64,000 nt of DNA from Nocardia neocaledoniensis (GTDB taxonomy: Bacteria > Actinomycetota > Actinomycetes > Mycobacteriales > Mycobacteriaceae). Position 1 is the first letter of the stretch; each line of letters starts with the position of its first letter. The DNA lies in assembly GCF_003182135.1 (NCBI RefSeq), contig NZ_QGTL01000003.1:558001-622000 (forward strand), given 5' to 3'. The position numbers and the translations under genes were made by a program. The notes under the pieces are model-generated. The model had not been told where the DNA came from. It did not search any database and saw nothing but the letters and a program-made list of their open reading frames with translations. Positions 56,125-64,000 of the stretch are shown here, one piece after another.

Positions 56125-56814
56125 GTGAGTGTTGGGATGCTGGTGACGGTCGCCGCGACCGGGCCGTTGGCGACGGAGCTGGATTCGGCGCTCACCGCCG
56201 TGCACCGTGGTGGCGAGCTGATGGGCGTCATCTCGTTCGCCGCCTCGGGCGCGCTGGTCGCCGTGCGCAAACGGCTCGACATGTTCGGCATGGCGATCCT
56301 GGCCACCGCGACCGCCCTCGGCGGTGGCATCGTGCGCGATCTGCTCATCGGACGCACACCGCCTGGCGCGTTCACCGACCTGACCTACTTGTCCGCGTCT
56401 TTGGTGACCGCGCTCATCCTCTACTTCATCGCGCCCTCGCGGCGGCTCACCAAGGGGCCGCTCGAGATCGCCGACGCGATCGGGCTCGGCCTGTTCTGCG
56501 TCACCGGCACGGTCATCGCGTACTCGGCGGGGGTCGGTGCCCCCACCGCCGCGCTGCTCGGCATGACGACCGCCATCGGCGGCGGTGTCCTGCGCGATGT
56601 CCTCAGCGGCGAGGTCCCGTTCGTGCTCCGCCCCGACCAGGACCTGTATGCGATCCCCGCCCTGTTCGGCGCGGCCGCCACCGCCACCTTGCTGCACTTC
56701 GACCTGTACCGGACGTGGACCGGCTTGCTCGCCGCCCTCGGCGCCGTCGGCTTCCGCCTGCTGGCCCGTCACTACCAGTGGCACGCGCCGCTGGCCCGGC
56801 ACGCCCGCGACTGA
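56125..56814 (+). CDS. TRIC-type cation channel / UPF0126 membrane protein
   Basis: Membrane protein of 229 residues with two repeats of the TRIC fold. The first has SFAASGALVAVRKRLDMFGM and ATALGGGIVRDLLIG; the second has FCVTGTVIAYSAGVGAPTAA and TTAIGGGVLRDVLSGEVPFV. The GGGxxRD motifs line the pore in bacterial TRIC homologues, which conduct monovalent cations. Seven helices are predicted. GTG 56125 follows AAGGAG. Confidence 0.88.
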   Translation: MSVGMLVTVAATGPLATELDSALTAVHRGGELMGVISFAASGALVAVRKRLDMFGMAILATATALGGGIVRDLLIGRTPPGAFTDLTYLSASLVTALILYFIAPSRRLTKGPLEIADAIGLGLFCVTGTVIAYSAGVGAPTAALLGMTTAIGGGVLRDVLSGEVPFVLRPDQDLYAIPALFGAAATATLLHFDLYRTWTGLLAALGAVGFRLLARHYQWHAPLARHARD

Positions 56815-56876
56815 GAACGCGTCGCCGGCCCACCAGCCGCATTGGCGGTCCCGGCAGGCGACAGCCGGAGCACCTC

Positions 56877-58055
56877 TCAGCGCACCGCCGTTCCGGCGCG
56901 CAGGCGCCGCACGCCCTCGTCGATCGTCTCGTCGCGCTTGCTGAAGGTGAAGCGCACCAGGTGTTTCCAGTCGGCGGCGTGGTCGGCGAACACGCTCACC
57001 GGCACCGCCGCCACCCCGAGCCGGGCGGGCAGTTCGCGGCAGAACGTCATCCCGTCCGCGGCGCCGAGCGGGCGGATGTCGGCGCAGACGAAGTAGCCGC
57101 CGGAACTGCGCGCGACCCCGAACCCGGTGTCGCGCAACGCCGCCGAGAGGCGAAGTCGCTTGTCGGACAGGTTGTCGCGCAGCGCGTGCACCCAGTCCAG
57201 CTCAGCGTTGATCGCGTGCGCGACGGCTGGCTGGAACGGCCCACCGCCGACGAAGGTGAGGAACTGCTTGGCCGCGAGCACCCCGTCGAGCAGCGGCGCG
57301 GGCGCGCACACCCAGCCGATCTTCCACCCGGTGACGTTGAACGTCTTCGCCGCGCTGGACACCACGACGGTCCGCTCGCGCATGCCGGGCAGAGTGGAGA
57401 TGCTGATGTGTTCGGTGCCGTCGTAGACCAGGTGCTCGTACACCTCGTCGGCCAGTACCAGCAGGTCGTGTTCGCGGGCCAGCTCGGCGATGGCGGTGAG
57501 GTCGGCGCGGTCGAGGACGGCGCCGGTCGGGTTGTGCGGTGAATTGATCACCAGCATGCGGGTTTTCGGGGTGATCGCGGCGCGCAGGCTGTCCAGGTCG
57601 AGGACGAAGCGGTCACCGTCGGCGACCAGGCGCGCGGTGCGCCGCTGGGCGCCCGCCAGCGCGACCGAGGCGGCGTAGGAGTCGTAGTACGGCTCGATCA
57701 GCGCCACCTCCTGGCCGGGCTCCACCAGCCCGAGCACCGCCGCGCTGATGGCTTCGGTAGCGCCGACGGTCACCAGCACCTCGGTGGCCGGGTCGTAGAC
57801 GGTGCCGTAGCGGCGCGCGCGGTCGTCGGCGATCGCCTGGCGCAGCACCGGCATGCCGCGACCGGGCGGGTACTGGTTGAGACCGTCGGCGATGGCGGTT
57901 CGCGCGACCTCGAGCATGCCCGCGGGGCCGTCGGTGTCCGGGAAACCCTGTCCCAGATTGACCGCGTCGTGGCGGACGGCGAGTTCGGTCATCTCGGCGA
58001 AGATCGTCGATCCGAACGGGCGCAGACGGGAGACGGTGGGCGGCGCAGACGACAT
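56877..58055 (-). CDS. dapC: N-succinyldiaminopimelate-type aminotransferase
   Basis: Class I PLP aminotransferase of 392 residues, positioned as M. tuberculosis Rv0858c (DapC), which transaminates N-succinyl-amino-ketopimelate in lysine and peptidoglycan biosynthesis. Seen motifs are FAEMTELAVRHDAVNLGQGF, YPPGRGMPVLRQAIA, the PLP-lysine region VVVSSAAKTFNVTGWKIGW, NSPHNPTGAVLDRADL and the C-terminal Arg in LVRFTFSKRD. ATG 58055 (MSSAPPTVSR) gives standard length. A methionine/kynurenine-type aminotransferase cannot be fully excluded on sequence alone. Confidence 0.85.
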   Translation of the reverse strand: MSSAPPTVSRLRPFGSTIFAEMTELAVRHDAVNLGQGFPDTDGPAGMLEVARTAIADGLNQYPPGRGMPVLRQAIADDRARRYGTVYDPATEVLVTVGATEAISAAVLGLVEPGQEVALIEPYYDSYAASVALAGAQRRTARLVADGDRFVLDLDSLRAAITPKTRMLVINSPHNPTGAVLDRADLTAIAELAREHDLLVLADEVYEHLVYDGTEHISISTLPGMRERTVVVSSAAKTFNVTGWKIGWVCAPAPLLDGVLAAKQFLTFVGGGPFQPAVAHAINAELDWVHALRDNLSDKRLRLSAALRDTGFGVARSSGGYFVCADIRPLGAADGMTFCRELPARLGVAAVPVSVFADHAADWKHLVRFTFSKRDETIDEGVRRLRAGTAVR

Positions 58056-58133
58056 CCCCGCAGCGTATCCCACTTTTCCGGCCCGTTGCCGACCGATAGC
58101 GAACACGCATGTTTCACAAACGTTTTTCTTGTT

Positions 58134-58156
58134 TGACCTGCACTATTGTGCGGTCA
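58134..58156. promoter_or_regulatory. stem-loop / operator-like inverted repeat upstream of small gene
   Basis: TGACC-t-GCAC (58134-58143) and GTGC-GGTCA (58148-58156) are complementary across a 4-nt loop with a single bulged T. It lies in the 174-base divergent gap between dapC and the 71-residue gene; a second, perfect repeat CACCAC-agc-GTGGTG lies at 58194-58208. Confidence 0.5.
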
Positions 58157-58229
58157 CCCAAGCTGAGCTAGCTTTGCCGTGTTCTACCTCACACACCACA
58201 GCGTGGTGGCATATCGAAAGGGGCTCTCT

Positions 58230-58445
58230 ATGGCCTCACCTCTGCTCGACTTCATCGTCGGACCGGCTGCGTCGGAGGTTGCCGGTTCGGCTCTGCGGTT
58301 CATCCACGACCAGTTGCTCGGCAGCCCGATCGCCGACTTCTTCACCGGCTCGGCGACCCCGGACAACAACATGGGTTCCTCGACGGGCGACCACAACCTC
58401 GGCTCGTCCACCGGTGATCACCAGTGGGGGTCCACCTACCCGTAG
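58230..58445 (+). CDS. small repeat-ended protein, unknown
   Basis: Protein of 71 residues. An amphipathic N-terminal part (MASPLLDFIVGPAASEVAGS, then ALRFIHDQLLGSPIADFFTG) leads to a Gly/Ser/Thr/His tail with a 9-residue repeat (MGSSTGDHN, LGSSTGDHQ, then WGSTYP). ATG 58230 has GAAAGGGG 6 nt upstream, a strong ribosome binding site, so translation is likely. No signal peptide or transmembrane helix is clear. No homologue recognised. It stands alone between divergent dapC and a convergent sigma factor gene. Confidence 0.7.
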   Translation: MASPLLDFIVGPAASEVAGSALRFIHDQLLGSPIADFFTGSATPDNNMGSSTGDHNLGSSTGDHQWGSTYP

Positions 58446-58494
58446 ACCCGTGCAGCTCGGACCGGATCGCGCGGGTCCGGTCCGACACACAGGT

Positions 58495-59391
58495 TCAGCG
58501 CGAGCGCGCCCCCGACAGCTTCGCCACATTCGCGAAATCGTAAGCAGCCCAGACTTTCCCCTCGCGCACCGCGAACCCGATCACGCGCACGGGCCTGCCG
58601 AACGGCGAGTTCGGATCGGTGAGCACCAGGCCCGACTGTCCGTTCACCGCGGCGGGCGCCAGTTCCAGCCCCGCCTCCAGCAGATGCTTGCGCCACAGTC
58701 CCAGCGCCAGGCGGGCGATCTTGTCCGCTCCCTCGACCACATTGAGCGCGGTCTTGGTGGTGCCGCCCGCGTCGGCGGTGAAGGTCGCGTCCGGGTGCAG
58801 AGTGGCCGCCACGGCGGCGACGTCACCGGTGGCCAGTGCGGCCAGGAACCGCTGCACCGCCGCGTCGTGCACCTCGTCGGCGACCGGCTCCGGCGCCCGC
58901 GCCGCGGACTTGCGCGCCCGCACCGCCAATTGCCGTGCGGCATCGGGGGTTACGCCGATGATCGCGGCGATCTCGTCGAACGGCACGTCGAGACTGTCGT
59001 GCAGGACCAGCGCCACCCGCTGCTGCGGGGTGAGCGCGTCGAGCACCACCATCGCCGCCATCCGGCTGTCCTGATTGCGGACCACCACGTCGAGCGGATC
59101 GGGGGTGCGCGCGGGCGAGGTGACGATCGGCTCCGGAAGCCACTGCCCCACATAGGTTTCCCGGCGCACGGCCGCGCTGCGCAGGTGGTCCAGGCAGATC
59201 CGGCTGACCACCGTCGTCAGCCAGGCGCGCAGGTCGTCGATCTCGGATTGGTGCACGCCCGCCAGGCGCAGCCAGCTCTCCTGCACCGCGTCCTCGGCGT
59301 CGCCGACGCTTCCGGTGAGCCGGTAGGCGACCGAAAGCAAATGCGTTCGATGTGATTCGAACAGGTCGGTGAGGAGCGGGGAAACCATCAT
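58495..59391 (-). CDS. ECF sigma factor, SigJ-type with SnoaL-like domain
   Basis: Extracytoplasmic-function sigma factor of the SigJ (ECF41-like) group, 298 residues. Region 2 is LTDLFESHRTHLLSVAYRLT and GSVGDAEDAVQESWLRL; region 4 is LTPQQRVALVLHDSLDVPFD and EIAAIIGVTPDAARQLAVRA. A C-terminal SnoaL/NTF2-like domain (VQRFLAALATGDVAAVAATL) follows and in this group acts as a built-in anti-sigma element. ATG 59391 is preceded by AGGAT; ATG 59388 is an alternative. No anti-sigma gene is adjacent, as expected for this type. Confidence 0.88.
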   Translation of the reverse strand: MMVSPLLTDLFESHRTHLLSVAYRLTGSVGDAEDAVQESWLRLAGVHQSEIDDLRAWLTTVVSRICLDHLRSAAVRRETYVGQWLPEPIVTSPARTPDPLDVVVRNQDSRMAAMVVLDALTPQQRVALVLHDSLDVPFDEIAAIIGVTPDAARQLAVRARKSAARAPEPVADEVHDAAVQRFLAALATGDVAAVAATLHPDATFTADAGGTTKTALNVVEGADKIARLALGLWRKHLLEAGLELAPAAVNGQSGLVLTDPNSPFGRPVRVIGFAVREGKVWAAYDFANVAKLSGARSR

Positions 59392-59455
59392 CGCTGATCC
59401 TACGGTCGGCGAAAACCGGATGAGAAACCGGGCGGGGACCTGGCACGATGGCACG

Positions 59456-60031
59456 ATGTACGAGCACACGCTCACCGACGGCACGGTCTGGCTGACCCGC
59501 CCCGGCGCCCCCGACATCGACCGCATCGTCGAGTGCTGCCAGGACCCCGAGATCGTGCGCTGGACGACCATCCCGTCGCCCTACGGCCGCGCCGAGGCCG
59601 AACAGTTCCTCGACCTGGTCGTCGCCCCCGGCTGGGCGGCCGGCATTCCCGTCTGGGCCATTCGCACCGCGCTGGACGGCCCGGTCGAAGGCATGCTCGG
59701 CCTGCACGACCGTGGCCCCGGCGTCCACGAGATCGGCTTCTGGCTCACCCCCTCCCACCGCGGCCGCGGCCTGATGACCCGCGCCATCACCCTGGCCTGC
59801 GACTTCGCCTTCGCCCCCGACGGCCTCGGCGTGGCCCGCCTCACCTGGCGCGCCATGGTCGGCAACCACGCCTCCGCCGCCGCCGTCCGCCGCACCGGCT
59901 TCCACTACGAGGGCCTGGCCCGCCAGGGCGGCCTCCAACGCGGCACCCGCGTCGACGAATGGCACGCCGCCCGCCTCGCCACCGACCCACCGGGGTACGC
60001 GGACGGCTGGCCTGCGGAGGTCCTCCCGTAG
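59456..60031 (+). CDS. GNAT N-acetyltransferase (RimJ/RimL type)
   Basis: GNAT acetyltransferase of 191 residues. The RimJ/RimL-like opening (LTRPGAPDIDRIVECCQDPE) is followed by EIGFWLTPSHRGRGLMTRAI, the acetyl-CoA-binding motif A (RGRG). RLTWRAMVGNHASAAAVRRT and GFHYEGLARQG form the C-terminal part. ATG 59456 starts just before the first strand. The acceptor, which could be a protein N-terminus or a small amine, is unknown. Confidence 0.87.
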   Translation: MYEHTLTDGTVWLTRPGAPDIDRIVECCQDPEIVRWTTIPSPYGRAEAEQFLDLVVAPGWAAGIPVWAIRTALDGPVEGMLGLHDRGPGVHEIGFWLTPSHRGRGLMTRAITLACDFAFAPDGLGVARLTWRAMVGNHASAAAVRRTGFHYEGLARQGGLQRGTRVDEWHAARLATDPPGYADGWPAEVLP

Positions 60032-60153
60032 CCGCCGCAAGCGGCGAACACACCGTGCGAGCATGGTCGCGTATCGCCCTGCCGACGGTTTCCCCCACGA
60101 CCCGCGTCGAGTGGTGTCCCTAGGCGGTGGCCCCGAGCGAGCTGGAGGTTGCC

Positions 60154-60696
60154 ATGCCCGATGACGCGCGGTTCGAGTGGTTCGCCGATGTCATGGGGGT
60201 GGGGGCCGAGGATCGGGTGTTGGAGTTGGGGCCGGGGGCCGGGGTTTCGTTGGCGCGGGTCGCTGGGCGGCTGCGGGGTGGACGGATCGTGGGGGTCGAG
60301 CGGTCCGCGAGTGCGCTGGGGCGGGCTGCGGCGCGGTGTGCCGGGGAGATCGTGGACGGGCGGGTGCGGTTGATCGAGGGGACTGTCGGGGAGGTGTCGG
60401 CGGCCGAGGTGCTCGCCGAGCTGGATGATGGCGTGCGGTTCGATCTGGTGTTCGCGGTGAACGTCAATCTGTTCTGGACCGGGCCCGCGGTGCGGGCGTG
60501 GCCTTTGGTGCGCGAATGTCTTTCGCCCGGTGGGCGATTCTGGCTCTGCTACGGGTACGGCAGTCCGGAGGGGCCCGCGAGCAGCCCGAAGCCGGAGACC
60601 GCCTTGTTGGAACGCCGCGCCGCCACAGCGGGTTTCGGCTGCCGGACGCAAGCGGCCGGCGACCTGCTCGCCGTGGAACTCGTCCCACTCGGCTGA
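60154..60696 (+). CDS. class I SAM-dependent methyltransferase
   Basis: Rossmann-fold methyltransferase of 180 residues. Motif I is RVLELGPGAGVSLARVA, followed by GRIVGVERSASALGRAA and FDLVFAVNVNLFWTGP (motif IV region). It is short and lacks a substrate-specific domain, so the acceptor cannot be predicted. ATG 60154 has GGAGG 5 nt upstream. Codon use shows more G-runs than neighbours at its 5' end. It is convergent with hrpB. Confidence 0.82.
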   Translation: MPDDARFEWFADVMGVGAEDRVLELGPGAGVSLARVAGRLRGGRIVGVERSASALGRAAARCAGEIVDGRVRLIEGTVGEVSAAEVLAELDDGVRFDLVFAVNVNLFWTGPAVRAWPLVRECLSPGGRFWLCYGYGSPEGPASSPKPETALLERRAATAGFGCRTQAAGDLLAVELVPLG

Positions 60697-60709
60697 GATC
60701 GGGTGAAGG

Positions 60710-63295
60710 TCAGCGGTTCTTGGCGTTTCGCGATGTGCCGCGGTGGGCGGGGAGGGTGGTGGGGTCTTCGGGCCAGGCGTGTTTGGGGTAGCGGCCACGG
60801 AGGTCGGCGCGGACCTGGGGCCAGCCGTTGCGCCAGAAGGACTCGAGGTCGGCGGTGACGGCGACCGGGCGCTGGGCCGGGGAGAGCAAATGGAGCAGGA
60901 TCGGGCAGCGGCCGTCGGCGAGGGTGGGCGGGGTGGTCCAGCCGAAGATCTCCTGGACCTTCACGGCCAGGACCGGTGGGTCGGCGGTGTAATCCACCCG
61001 GACGCGGCTGCCGGAGGGGACTTCCAGGCGTTCGGGGGCGAGTTCGTCGAGCCGGGCCGCCTCGGGCCACGGGAGCAGGCGGCGCAGGGCGGTGCCCGCG
61101 TCGACGCGGGTGAGGTCGGCGAGGCGGCGGGCGGTGGCGAGTTCGGGGCCGAGCCAGGTGTCGAGGTCGGCGAGCAGGGCGTCGTCGTCGACGGCGGGCC
61201 AGGGGTCGCCGAGGACGCGGTGCAGGAAGTCGAGGCGTTGCCGCAGGCCGCGGGCGTCGTCGTCCCAGCGGAGGAGTTCGAGCCCTTCGGCTTTCAGCCC
61301 GTCCCGAACGGCTCGCGCGACCAGTTGCGAATCCGGTTCGCGCAGCGGCTTTTCGGAGAGCACGATCGCCCCGAGCCGCTCGACCCGCCGCGCGAGGACC
61401 TCCCCCGCCTCCCACCGCACCTCGTCGGCGCGCGTCACCAATCCGGGCGCAGCCGCCCGCGCGAGATCCTCATCGGCGATGGCCGCCAACCGAATCCGCC
61501 CCTCGGCCCGCCCCGGATCCCGATCCGCGACAGCCACCGCCAACCACTCCGCGTCCCCGACCCCGGACCCCGGCGGCAAGGACACCGCCGTCCCACCCGC
61601 CATCAGGTACGAACCCCCCTGCGCCCGCCGCCGCGCCAACCGCTCCGGGAAAGCCAGCGCGATCATCAACGCCGCCACCTCCCCCACCGACACATCTCCC
61701 CCCGCACGGGTAGCTCGGCCAGGCTCCCCTCGGCCCCCCGAGCAGACACTCTCGCCGGCACGGCCACGCCCACCAGCGACACCGAGCGCGCCGGGCGCAC
61801 GGAAATCGGCCGATGTCGCAGGATCGGCCTGGTCACCAGCGGTGAGTTGCTTCGCCAGGCGCTGGACCTCCCTGGTCCAGCGGGGTGGGCGTTCGTTGCG
61901 AAGGGTGCGCAGGGCGGTGGCGGCGTCGGTACCCGCGGCCAGGGAGTCGTCGTCCATCAGGACGACCATTTCGGCGGCGGCCTTGGCGCCGAGTTGTGGG
62001 GCGCCGTCCAGGAGCGCGCGGGCGAGGCGCGGGTGCAGGCCGAGGGCGGACATGGCGCGGCCGCGTGGCGTGACGCGGTCGGCGGGGTCGAGCGCGCCGA
62101 GGGCTCGGAGGACGGCGCGACCCGCGGCCAGGCCACCTTCCGGCGGGGCATCCCACCAGGCGAGCCCCGATCCATCGGGAGTGCCCCAGCAGGCCAATTC
62201 CAGTGCGAGACGGGTGAGTTCGGCCGTGCGGATCTCGGGCTCCGGGTAGGCGGGCAGGGTGTGGTGCTCGTACTCGGGCCAGCAGCGCCAGGCCGAGCCC
62301 GGACCCTCACGGCCCGCGCGGCCCGCGCGCTGTTCGGCCACCGCCGCCGAAACCCGCACCGTCGCGAGGCCGGACAGCCCGCGCCGATGATCGATGCGCG
62401 GCACCCGCGCCAGACCGGAGTCGACGACCGCGCGCACGCCGGGCACCGTGAGACTGGATTCCGCGACCGCCGTGGACAAGACGACGCGCCGTCGCGTGCC
62501 CGGCCGCAGCGCGGTGTCCTGGGCGGCACCGCCGAGCCGCCCGTGCAGCGGCACCACGTCGGCATCCACATCACGGAGCAGCCCGGCCGTCCGATTGATC
62601 TCGCCCACACCGGGCAGGAAGACCAGCACGTCACCGTCGGTTTCCGTCAGCGCGGCCCGGGTGGCCCGCGCGACCTGCGCTTCGACCCGCTCGCGCGCGA
62701 GGGCGGGCAGATAGCGCATGTCGACCGGGTAGGTCCGCCCACGCACCTCGAGCACCGGCGCGGGCTCACTGTCGTCCGCGCCGAGCAGCTGCGCCAGCCG
62801 GTCCGCCGCCACCGTCGCCGAGGTGGCGAGTAGGCGCAGGTCGGGGCGCAGTCCCGATCTCGCGTCGAGCAGCAGTGCCAGCAGCAGGTCGGCGTCGAGG
62901 TGGCGTTCGTGGCACTCGTCGAGGACGACGACGTCGACGCCGGGCAGTTCCGGATCGCTCTGCAGCCGCCGGACCAGCAGACCCGAGGTGACGACCTCGA
63001 CGCGCGTGCGCGGCCCGACCTTGCGGTCACCCCGCACGGCGTAACCGACGGTCTCCCCCACCTTCTCGCCGAGCAGCGCGGCCATGCGCGTGGCCGCCGC
63101 CCGCGCCGCCAGCCGTCGCGGCTCGGCCACCACGATCCGCCCCTCCGTCGCGGCCGCCAAAGCCAACGGGACCAACGTGGTCTTGCCGGTCCCGGGTGGC
63201 GCGACCAGCACCGCCACGCCCCGTCCGGCCAGCGTCTCGACGATCTCGCCCAGCGCGGGCCGCACCGGCAGATCAGGCAGTTCAGGCAGCTTCAT
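60710..63295 (-). CDS. hrpB: ATP-dependent helicase HrpB
   Basis: DEAH-box helicase HrpB, 861 residues. Walker A is VLVAPPGTGKTTLVPLALAA, the DEAH-box variant is VVVLDECHERHLDAD, and SAT is LLATSATVAADRLAQLL. Motif V/VI is VVLSTAVAESSLTVPGVRAV and AEQRAGRAGREGPG. The HrpB-specific C-terminal domain (HLLSPAQRPVAVTADLESFW, then GRYPKHAWPEDP) is complete. A Gly/Arg-rich insertion of about 45 residues interrupts the middle near 61690-61830. ATG 63295; GTG 63298 is an alternative. RNA helicase role inferred from family. Confidence 0.9.
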   Translation of the reverse strand: MKLPELPDLPVRPALGEIVETLAGRGVAVLVAPPGTGKTTLVPLALAAATEGRIVVAEPRRLAARAAATRMAALLGEKVGETVGYAVRGDRKVGPRTRVEVVTSGLLVRRLQSDPELPGVDVVVLDECHERHLDADLLLALLLDARSGLRPDLRLLATSATVAADRLAQLLGADDSEPAPVLEVRGRTYPVDMRYLPALARERVEAQVARATRAALTETDGDVLVFLPGVGEINRTAGLLRDVDADVVPLHGRLGGAAQDTALRPGTRRRVVLSTAVAESSLTVPGVRAVVDSGLARVPRIDHRRGLSGLATVRVSAAVAEQRAGRAGREGPGSAWRCWPEYEHHTLPAYPEPEIRTAELTRLALELACWGTPDGSGLAWWDAPPEGGLAAGRAVLRALGALDPADRVTPRGRAMSALGLHPRLARALLDGAPQLGAKAAAEMVVLMDDDSLAAGTDAATALRTLRNERPPRWTREVQRLAKQLTAGDQADPATSADFRAPGALGVAGGRGRAGESVCSGGRGEPGRATRAGGDVSVGEVAALMIALAFPERLARRRAQGGSYLMAGGTAVSLPPGSGVGDAEWLAVAVADRDPGRAEGRIRLAAIADEDLARAAAPGLVTRADEVRWEAGEVLARRVERLGAIVLSEKPLREPDSQLVARAVRDGLKAEGLELLRWDDDARGLRQRLDFLHRVLGDPWPAVDDDALLADLDTWLGPELATARRLADLTRVDAGTALRRLLPWPEAARLDELAPERLEVPSGSRVRVDYTADPPVLAVKVQEIFGWTTPPTLADGRCPILLHLLSPAQRPVAVTADLESFWRNGWPQVRADLRGRYPKHAWPEDPTTLPAHRGTSRNAKNR

Positions 63296-63367
63296 CACCG
63301 CCCAGTCTGCCGCCCCGCCGCGAGCCGCCCGACAACCACCTACAAGGTTTCGCTCAGCCCGTCGGTC

Positions 63368-63652
63368 GTGCTGGCCGCACCGGCCCAGGCGTCCACGCCC
63401 GGCGCGTGCCTGGTGATCGAGAACAACACTCGCGGCACCGTCCGCATCATCGTGGAGAACTACGAATACAAGGGCACGACCAGGGACATCCCCGCCTCCG
63501 CGCACAGTTTCGTCGACCACGCCGACGGCCGCCATCTCGTCACCCACGACGGCAGCTGGAAACTCACCGCCCCGCGCGGCACCTGGCGCTACAACGCCGA
63601 ACAGAACTGGGGCGGCCAATGCAACGGCACCTGGGCCTACACCGTCGGCTGA
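63368..63652 (+). pseudogene. 5'-truncated gene for small secreted protein
   Basis: The frame encodes a small exported-type protein: VVLAAPAQASTPGAC looks like the end of a signal peptide with an AQA cleavage site, followed by a compact domain (CLVIENNTRGTVRIIVENYE, RDIPASAHSFVDHADGRHLV, then GQCNGTWAYTVG). There is no in-frame start that would provide the basic and hydrophobic first part; only GTG 63368 lies at the edge. The gene seems to have lost its 5' end, perhaps by a frameshift in the gap upstream of 63360. Alternatively a shortened, unsecreted protein is made. No family recognised. Confidence 0.45.
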
Positions 63653-63673
63653 CCGCAGGAAAGCACTGACCGC

Positions 63674-63719
63674 CCGAAAGACTGTGGCCCCGATACACTC
63701 CGGGGCCACAGTCTTTCGG
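63674..63719. terminator. perfect 19-bp hairpin terminator
   Basis: CCGAAAGACTGTGGCCCCG (63674-63692) and CGGGGCCACAGTCTTTCGG (63701-63719) pair perfectly with an 8-nt loop, between convergent genes ending at 63652 and 63725. Confidence 0.88.
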
Positions 63720-63724
63720 AGAAC

Positions 63725-64000
63725 TCAGCCGCGCCGGGATTCGACGGCGGCGGCGAGCCGGTCGAGCTGGGCCGCGGTGACGTCCCAGTCGATGCAGGCG
63801 TCGGTGATGGATTGGCCGTAGGTGAGCTCGTCGGCCTTGCCGAGGGTCAGGTCCTGGCGGCCCGCCACGAGGAACGACTCCAGCATCACGCCGACCACAC
63901 CCTGCTCGCCGGCGGCGAGCCGCTCGGCGATATCGGTGACGACGTCGACCTGCCGGTTGTGGTCCTTGTTGCTGTTGCCGTGGCTGGCGTCGACGACCAC
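63725..64000 (-). CDS. class I DAHP synthase (3-deoxy-7-phosphoheptulonate synthase), 5' part outside window
   Basis: C-terminal 91 residues of a class I (AroF/G/H-type) DAHP synthase, the first enzyme of the shikimate pathway. VVVDASHGNSNKDHNRQ holds the conserved metal-binding His and Asp motif; VVGVMLESFLVAGRQDL contains the metal-binding Glu. The C-terminus TYGQSITDACIDWDV is typical of the E. coli enzymes. The gene continues past the window end. Class I enzymes are unusual as the only DAHP synthase in mycolata, many of which also have a class II form. Confidence 0.88.
   Translation of the reverse strand: MVVDASHGNSNKDHNRQVDVVTDIAERLAAGEQGVVGVMLESFLVAGRQDLTLGKADELTYGQSITDACIDWDVTAAQLDRLAAAVESRRG

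Overview
The window is a chromosomal segment of a high-GC mycolic-acid actinomycete, most likely Nocardia or a close relative. The evidence is very GC-rich coding sequence with many GTG starts, and a gene order recognisable from the Mycobacterium tuberculosis region Rv0904c to Rv0858c: accD3, prrA-prrB, gltA2, citA, serC, sepH, a DUF2537 protein with an rRNA methyltransferase, a MarR regulator, DUF2530, DUF3027, an MFS protein with DUF2771, cspB, rpfA, the Rv0862c-type helicase-domain protein, the XPB helicase and dapC. The synteny is recalled, not computed. No rRNA, tRNA, CRISPR array or transposase was found.

Layout. 1-4.2 kb: end of a flavin monooxygenase, an aldo/keto reductase, accD3, and an HTH regulator coupled to a membrane protein. 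4.25-9.4 kb: a complete conservon (cvnA-B-C-D) whose histidine kinase ends in a long LPQR-repeat tail. 9.7-21.8 kb: central metabolism and signalling, with an acyl-CoA synthetase, PrrAB, two exported proteins, a Uma2 protein, an FKBP, two citrate synthases, an MFS exporter and PdxH. 21.9-25.9 kb: an accessory island with visibly lower GC. It holds a polymorphic toxin with a Tde1/Ntox15-like C-terminal nuclease domain (HxxD motif), an overlapping Tdi1-like immunity gene, a 28-codon leader ORF, an attenuator-like hairpin, and a frameshifted remnant that looks like an ESX/WXG-family gene. 26-34.4 kb: an SDR enzyme, a Phd/VapC-type toxin-antitoxin pair, an in-frame tandem repeat block, serC, sepH and small conserved genes.

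34.4-47 kb: a Tat-exported neutral ceramidase divergent from a TetR regulator with a leaderless promoter and operator-like palindrome; a sacsin-like ATPase next to a DUF3027 protein with a huge acidic Ala/Thr tail; a glutamine-cyclotransferase-like lipoprotein; MFS and DUF2771 genes; a cold-shock protein; and a resuscitation-promoting factor. The rpf leader carries a perfect CRP-type palindrome, GTTACC repeats and a probable c-di-AMP (ydaO-type) riboswitch whose closing stem covers the ribosome binding site. 47-64 kb: an XPB-related helicase-domain protein and the XPB helicase itself, an M1 peptidase, LysE and TRIC-type membrane proteins, dapC, a SigJ-type sigma factor, GNAT and methyltransferase genes, HrpB helicase, a 5'-truncated exported protein and the C-terminus of a class I DAHP synthase.

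Genes are tightly packed. Several convergent pairs have stop codons that abut or overlap (34404-34407, 37182-37185, 33646/33647, 49629/49630). Operons commonly use ATGA or GTGA four-base overlaps. Strong hairpin terminators separate many of the convergent units.
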